Shown one piece after another: positions 59,545 to 64,000 of a stretch of 64,000 bases of DNA. The position numbers were made by a program, and so were the translations under genes. The DNA is from Linnemannia hyalina (Eukaryota; Mortierellomycota; Mortierellomycetes; Mortierellales; Mortierellaceae), in NCBI GenBank assembly GCA_019671135.1, contig JAHRHY010000002.1, positions 3,177,501 to 3,241,500 on the forward strand. Reading direction: 5' to 3'. A model generated the notes under the pieces. The model was given only the letters and a program-made list of their open reading frames with translations. It did not search any database and was not told the DNA's origin. Each line of letters opens with the position of its first letter. Position 1 is the first letter of the stretch.

Positions 59545-62500
59545 ATGGCAATGGATGCATCCCTCATCAAGACAATCAACAAGCTCCAGGATGCCTTCTC
59601 AACCGTCGGCGTCCACAACCCCATCGACCTTCCTCAGATTGTTGTCATCGGCTCACAGTCCTCAGGAAAGAGTTCCGTCCTCGAAAACATCGTCGGTCGC
59701 GACTTTCTCCCTCGAGGCTCTGGCATCGTCACTCGTCGACCCTTGGTATGTTTTCTTTTCTTCCCTTTTTGTTAGATGGCTAAAAGTATGCGAATGAGAC
59801 AGAGAGGACATACTGTCGACCAGGCAGGTCTAACAGCCTCACTCTCCCCTTTTTTTTTTATCCCTGTCCGATGGTATTGACACGTTGTTTGGTCGTTTGT
59901 CTCTCCTACTCTTTCCTTTTTTTTCTCCCCTAATAGGTTTTGCAGCTGATCAATCGCACTTCTTCGGCCACGGCCACGGCCTCGCCCACAGCTTCTACTC
60001 AACGTCGCGACCCTCATTCTGTGACCAACTCTGGATCGGATGAGTCCCTTCCTAACTACAGCGACGACGAAACAGGCAAGTTCTTTTTTTTTTGAAGCTT
60101 GAACAAGGTCATCTATGAAGGTGAAAGAAAATACCGCTTTTAGGCATACACAAACACACCTCGGGATAAACTTTCCTGTCTGTCAGTGTTTCTGTCTTCT
60201 GCATGTTATGTTTTGTCTGCGCCGTGTTCTTTTATTTCGTGTATTTCTTTTGGCTCTAGACCTCATGACGACTAATTCCTTCGCATTGACAGTCGGAGTT
60301 TACTGCCGCATTTCCCCTACGTGGACAATTCACAGAGACCTTTTTTTTACCAGACTGACGCAAATGACATCCATCCTTCCAATCTAATCATATCCTATTG
60401 TCCTTGTCTTGTCTTGACATACGCACGCTCGCCTTTTTTTCTTATTATTCCAATATAGATGCCAAGAAAGAACCCAATGGCGATAAGAAGGAACCAGAGG
60501 AATGGGGAGAGTTCCTGCACCAGCCCGGCGTCAAGTACACCGACTTTAACCTGATCCGCGAGGAGATCGTGCGCGATACCGAGTTAAAGACTGGAAAGAA
60601 CGCAGGTAAACGCATCTCACCTGTCTTTTATTCGCGAATGCTTCGCCCTTTGGTGTGCATAGAACTGCTGAACATTGTTGCTTACGAAACTCATGCTCTT
60701 TTTCTCTTAGGAATTTCGCCCTTACCCATCAACCTCCGTATCTACTCCCCGAACGTTCTTACCCTGACACTCGTCGACTTGCCTGGATTGACTAAGGTAC
60801 TACACTGGAGCTCTTTTTAATTGCAAATTTCAACGCGCATGATGCAACTCTAGGGTCCAGGGTCCAGGGACTGACTATTATGCATGTTTACGCTCAATCC
60901 TGCATATTAGCTGCCTGTTGGAGACCAGCCAAAGGATATTGAGAGGCAAATCAAGGATATGATTGTCAAGTATATTACCAAGCCAAACGCAATCATTCTG
61001 GCTGTCACTGGCGCTAACACAGATCTCGCCAACTCGGATGGACTCAAACTTGCAAGAGAAGTCGACCCTGAAGGAGCCAGAACAATCGGTGTCCTGACCA
61101 AGGTCGACTTGATGTAAGTCACACACCCAACACCTTCAATTGAACAACAGGAAATATTCGGATTTTTGGTTTAACAGCAAGCTAACATATGCTCTGTTGC
61201 GTTATTCAACACCTAGGGATGCTGGCACTGATGTGGTCGATATTTTGGCTGGCCGCATCATTCCTCTTCGTCTTGGTAAGTTTATTTTGCATCAAACGAG
61301 GACTGTTATTAGCTAAGATACGCCACAGATGATTAAATCTCATACCGCATCCTCCTTGCATCTGCATTCCTTAGGCTACGTCCCTGTGGTCAACCGTGGA
61401 CAGCGCGATATTGACACTAAGAAATCCATTACTCGTTCGCTGGAGGGCGAGAGATCGTACTTTGAGAACCACTCAGCATACAAGAGCAAAGCACAGTACT
61501 GTGGTACTCCTTATCTCTCTCGCAGGCTAAACATGGTAAATAGCACTCCTATCTGTTAATGCCATTGACATGTCCTCTATTTCAATCATGTAAAACTCAC
61601 ACAATCATTATCTAAATGACCCCTGACTTAGATTCTGATGCACCATATTCGGAACACGTTACCCGAGATTAAGGCCAAGATCCAGGCTGCATTGGTAAAG
61701 TACCAGGTCGAGTTATCAGGATTGGGCGATATGCTGGGTGAGGGTAGCGCTGGTCAAGCAAACATTGTTTTGAACATCATCACCGAGTTTTGCAACGAGT
61801 TCAGGACGATAATTGACGGAAACTCGACCGACCTGACGTCGTTTGAGTTGTCTGGAGGTGCGCGTATCAGCTTTGTCTTCCACGAGCTCTTCGCCAACGG
61901 AGTCAAGTCTTTGGACCCCTTTGATCAGGTCAAGGATGTCGACATTCGCACGATTCTCTACAACTCGTCTGGATCATCTCCCGCCCTGTTTGTTGGGACG
62001 ACGGCATTCGAGGTCATTATCAAGCAGCAGATCAAGCGTCTGGAGGATCCCAGTTTGAGATGTGTCAACATTGTGTTTGAAGAGTTGGTCCGTATCTTGA
62101 CTCAGCTGCTGTCCAAGCAGCTCTTCAAGCGCTTCCCCGACTTGAAGGACCGCTTCTACCAAGTCGTGCTCAACTTTTTCCGCAAGCAGCTCAACCCTAC
62201 CAACAAGCTTGTCCAGGACTTGATCGCCATGGAGTCCTGCTATATCAACACTGGTCACCCTGACTTTTTGAACGGACACAGGGCCATGGCTGTGATCAAC
62301 GACAGGGTGAACCAGGCCAAGAACCCCCAGCCTGTCGACCCCAAGAACCGCAATGTGGCCAATTTGCCTCCCAGTCTCGAGCCCGAGCCAACAAACAATG
62401 GCTTCTTTGGCAGTTTCTTTGCTGGCAAAAAGAAGCGCTCTGGTGTCATGGAACCCGTAAGTCGTTTATTTCCGATTTAACCAATTTGCTCACCACGCGT

Positions 62501-62984
62501 ACTATTTCACAGTACTAAGTGAACATACGTTATCAATTGCCTTTTTTTATAGCCACCAGCTGTTCTGAAGGCCTCTGGCAACCTGTCCGAGCGCGAGCAG
62601 ATCGAGACTGAGGTCATTAGTAAGTTACTCTTCCACTTGTTTGAGGTTACTTGAGGTTTGAATTGAGTCATTTTGTCCATGACACTTACATACGAATTGA
62701 ATTCGTGTTTTGTAATGATTTTTGTAGAGCTGTTGATTTCGTCGTACTTCAACATTGTGAAGCGCACGGTGGTTGACACGGTCCCCAAGGCGATTGTGCT
62801 GAACCTGGTGAATGCGGCCAAAGAGGAGTTGCAGCGGGAATTGCTTCAGGAGTTGTACAAGACGGAGGTTCTGGATGAGCTGTTGAAGGAGAGCGAGTTT
62901 ACACAGAACCGTCGTAAGGAGTGCAAGAGGATGATTGAGGCGCTGCAGAAGGCTGACGAGATTGTTGGCTCTGTGTCTGGATAA
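59545..62984 (+). CDS. VPS1: Vps1 dynamin-like GTPase
   Basis: Large GTPase that assembles on membranes and drives scission in vacuolar sorting, endocytosis and peroxisome division. Ten exons: 59545-59745, 59937-60075, 60459-60605, 60711-60796, 60911-61113, 61217-61275, 61375-61535, 61632-62456, 62553-62619, 62728-62984. They give 714 residues, close to yeast Vps1 (704). GTPase motifs: G1 GSQSSGKSS at residues 36-44, TRRPL, DLPGLTK (G3) and TKVDLMDAGTD (G4). Then come [13 protein letters not shown], the middle domain and the C-terminal GED ([20 protein letters not shown] and following). There is no PH or proline-rich domain. A polar insert (about 75-125) in the GTPase domain and a Pro/Lys-rich insert B (about 575-610) are typical of Vps1. 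Intron 2 uses a GC donor (GCAAGT at 60076). Both other start candidates (Met3) are downstream. Confidence 0.96.
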
Positions 62985-63314
62985 TCATTCGATGGCCTTT
63001 TTAGTTTTTACACATCAAGATGAATAATACAACGATATCAAGCCACGCGATAGTCCATTGGGCGCACAACGTTTTGCCCGAAATTCTTATTTTTCTGTCA
63101 TCCGCCCAAGCCCTCAACGTGTGATTTGAAATGACGGGTGTTGAAAAGAGAGCAGCCACCAACACAGGATTCTCTCCTATAAAAAAAACAGCGATACAAT
63201 CATACATAAGAACAACAGGATCGACCCATACTCAAGCACATACCAACAAGAACAACATTTTCACACACAACACACATACACACATAACACAAAATTGCCC
63301 ACCAAGCACAACAT
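62985..63314. other. Intergenic between VPS1 and the deaminase-like gene
   Basis: Short spacer, A/C-rich towards the next start (many ACA runs). No gene seen. Confidence 0.55.
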
Positions 63315-64000
63315 ATGGCGACACCACCAAAGGCCATGAGCGTCCTCACCAAGCATGATAAGGGTATGAAGAAAACAACAACTTCGCTTATTCATCTACA
63401 CCTCCCTCATCAACACACCACTCTCTCTCTCTCTCTCTCTTTCTTCTAGTCTTCTCTCTCCTCTCGCTCTTCTTAGCGCCATTCACTTCCAACAACACTC
63501 CCTCGCTCCACAACAAACCTGTCTCTTCACCTGAGCCGATCAACCAAGCAGAATACACATGCTCAACTGAACAGGACTTCGTCCCTCTCCTCTAACGCCC
63601 TCCTTTCTTCCCTCTCTCCACCTGCCTTCCTCTCTGTCTCCCTCCATTCCTTGCCTTGGCCTAATCAGATGCGGCCATGCACTTTCACTTTATGAAACTG
63701 GCCATCGAGCAAGCAAACTTGTCCATACCCGTCCCCTCCGGCTACTGTGTAGGCGCCGTCCTTGTTCAAGAAACCTTGCGGGAAACCAATACCGTCAGAC
63801 ATAGCAATAATGACAGTACCGATGATATATCATCGCAGGAATTTGAGGAGGACAAGGACGAGGGGTATGCGGATCGGTTTAGGGTTGTAGTTACAGGATA
63901 TTCACGAGAGTTACCGGGGAATACTCATGCAGAGGAGTGTTGTTTGTTGAAGCTTGCTGCTTTGGGAGCCGATACTGGATCGAGGGATGATTATTTTGAG
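63315..64000 (+). CDS. Cytidine-deaminase-fold protein, 5' part (Rib2-like candidate)
   Basis: Exon 1 (63315-63363) encodes MATPPKAMSVLTKHDK. An intron (GTATGA at 63364 to CAG at 63668) joins it in phase 1 to exon 2 (from 63669), which runs off the window at 64000. Exon 2 encodes DAAMHFHFMKLAIEQANLSI, GYCVGAVLV, an acidic insert, then VVVTGYSRELPGNTHAEECC. The HAE in that last stretch is the zinc-ligand and proton-shuttle motif of the CDA superfamily. The downstream PCxxC zinc half would lie outside the window. The GYSRELPGNTHAE wording resembles fungal DRAP deaminases of riboflavin synthesis (C-terminal domain of Rib2) and related stand-alone deaminases. Substrate is unproven. The intron carries a (CT)n run at 63420-63441. 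Confidence 0.75.

Overview
The window is nuclear DNA from a filamentous fungus. Genes are intron-rich, with mostly GT-AG introns of about 80 to 440 bp, pyrimidine-rich leaders and many CA/TG and CT microsatellites. The gene families (Vps1 dynamin, Pma1-type proton pump, Hem12, Tlg2 and Pep12 t-SNAREs) are fungal. The style of the proteins, in particular F-box/LRR genes and a CNBD-F-box-LRR fusion, suggests an early-diverging Mucoromycota or Mortierella-like species. That placement is inference from family resemblance; no marker gene is present.

Layout. 2-2030: 3' part of a Ser-rich protein of unknown function (+). 2246-3253: decayed F-box-like sequence. 3748-5121: two-finger C2H2 protein (+). 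5534-7329: uroporphyrinogen decarboxylase HEM12 (+). 7979-11182: P-type proton ATPase (+). 11590-13347: Rch1/SLC10A7-like transporter (-). 16427-17792: membrane J-protein (+). 17928-20079: CAT-type amino acid permease (-). 20080-26494: gene-poor, microsatellite-bearing spacer. 26495-30459: CNBD-CNBD-F-box-LRR protein (+). 30983-33906: T-cell immunomodulatory protein (TIP/ITFG1)-like surface protein (+). 34712-41753: a 7.04-kb element made of two 1.87-kb inverted arms around a 3.3-kb core. 42448-44167: Tlg2-type syntaxin (-). 44974-47872: long-form tRNase Z (+). 48170-50063: Pep12-type syntaxin (+). 50413-50751: Coa4-like twin-CX9C protein (+). 51176-53730: SLC35A-type nucleotide-sugar transporter (-). 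55607-58864: large F-box protein (-). 59545-62984: Vps1 dynamin (+). 63315-64000: 5' part of a CDA-fold deaminase (+, runs off the window).

Most genes are housekeeping functions in haem synthesis, proton pumping, transport, endosomal/vacuolar traffic and tRNA 3' processing. They do not form an obvious pathway cluster. Three endosome/Golgi traffic genes (Tlg2-like, Pep12-like, Vps1) do lie within about 20 kb.

The most unusual object is the inverted-repeat element. Its arms match without net length change over about 1.8 kb and diverge only next to the core. It is bounded by a candidate 4-bp target duplication (CGGA) and carries about 110-bp subterminal repeats. Its minus strand holds the fragments of a decayed protein with a RuvC-I-like motif, suggestive of a TnpB/Fanzor-family nuclease. 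The second notable item is the fusion of two cyclic-nucleotide-binding domains to an F-box and leucine-rich repeats.
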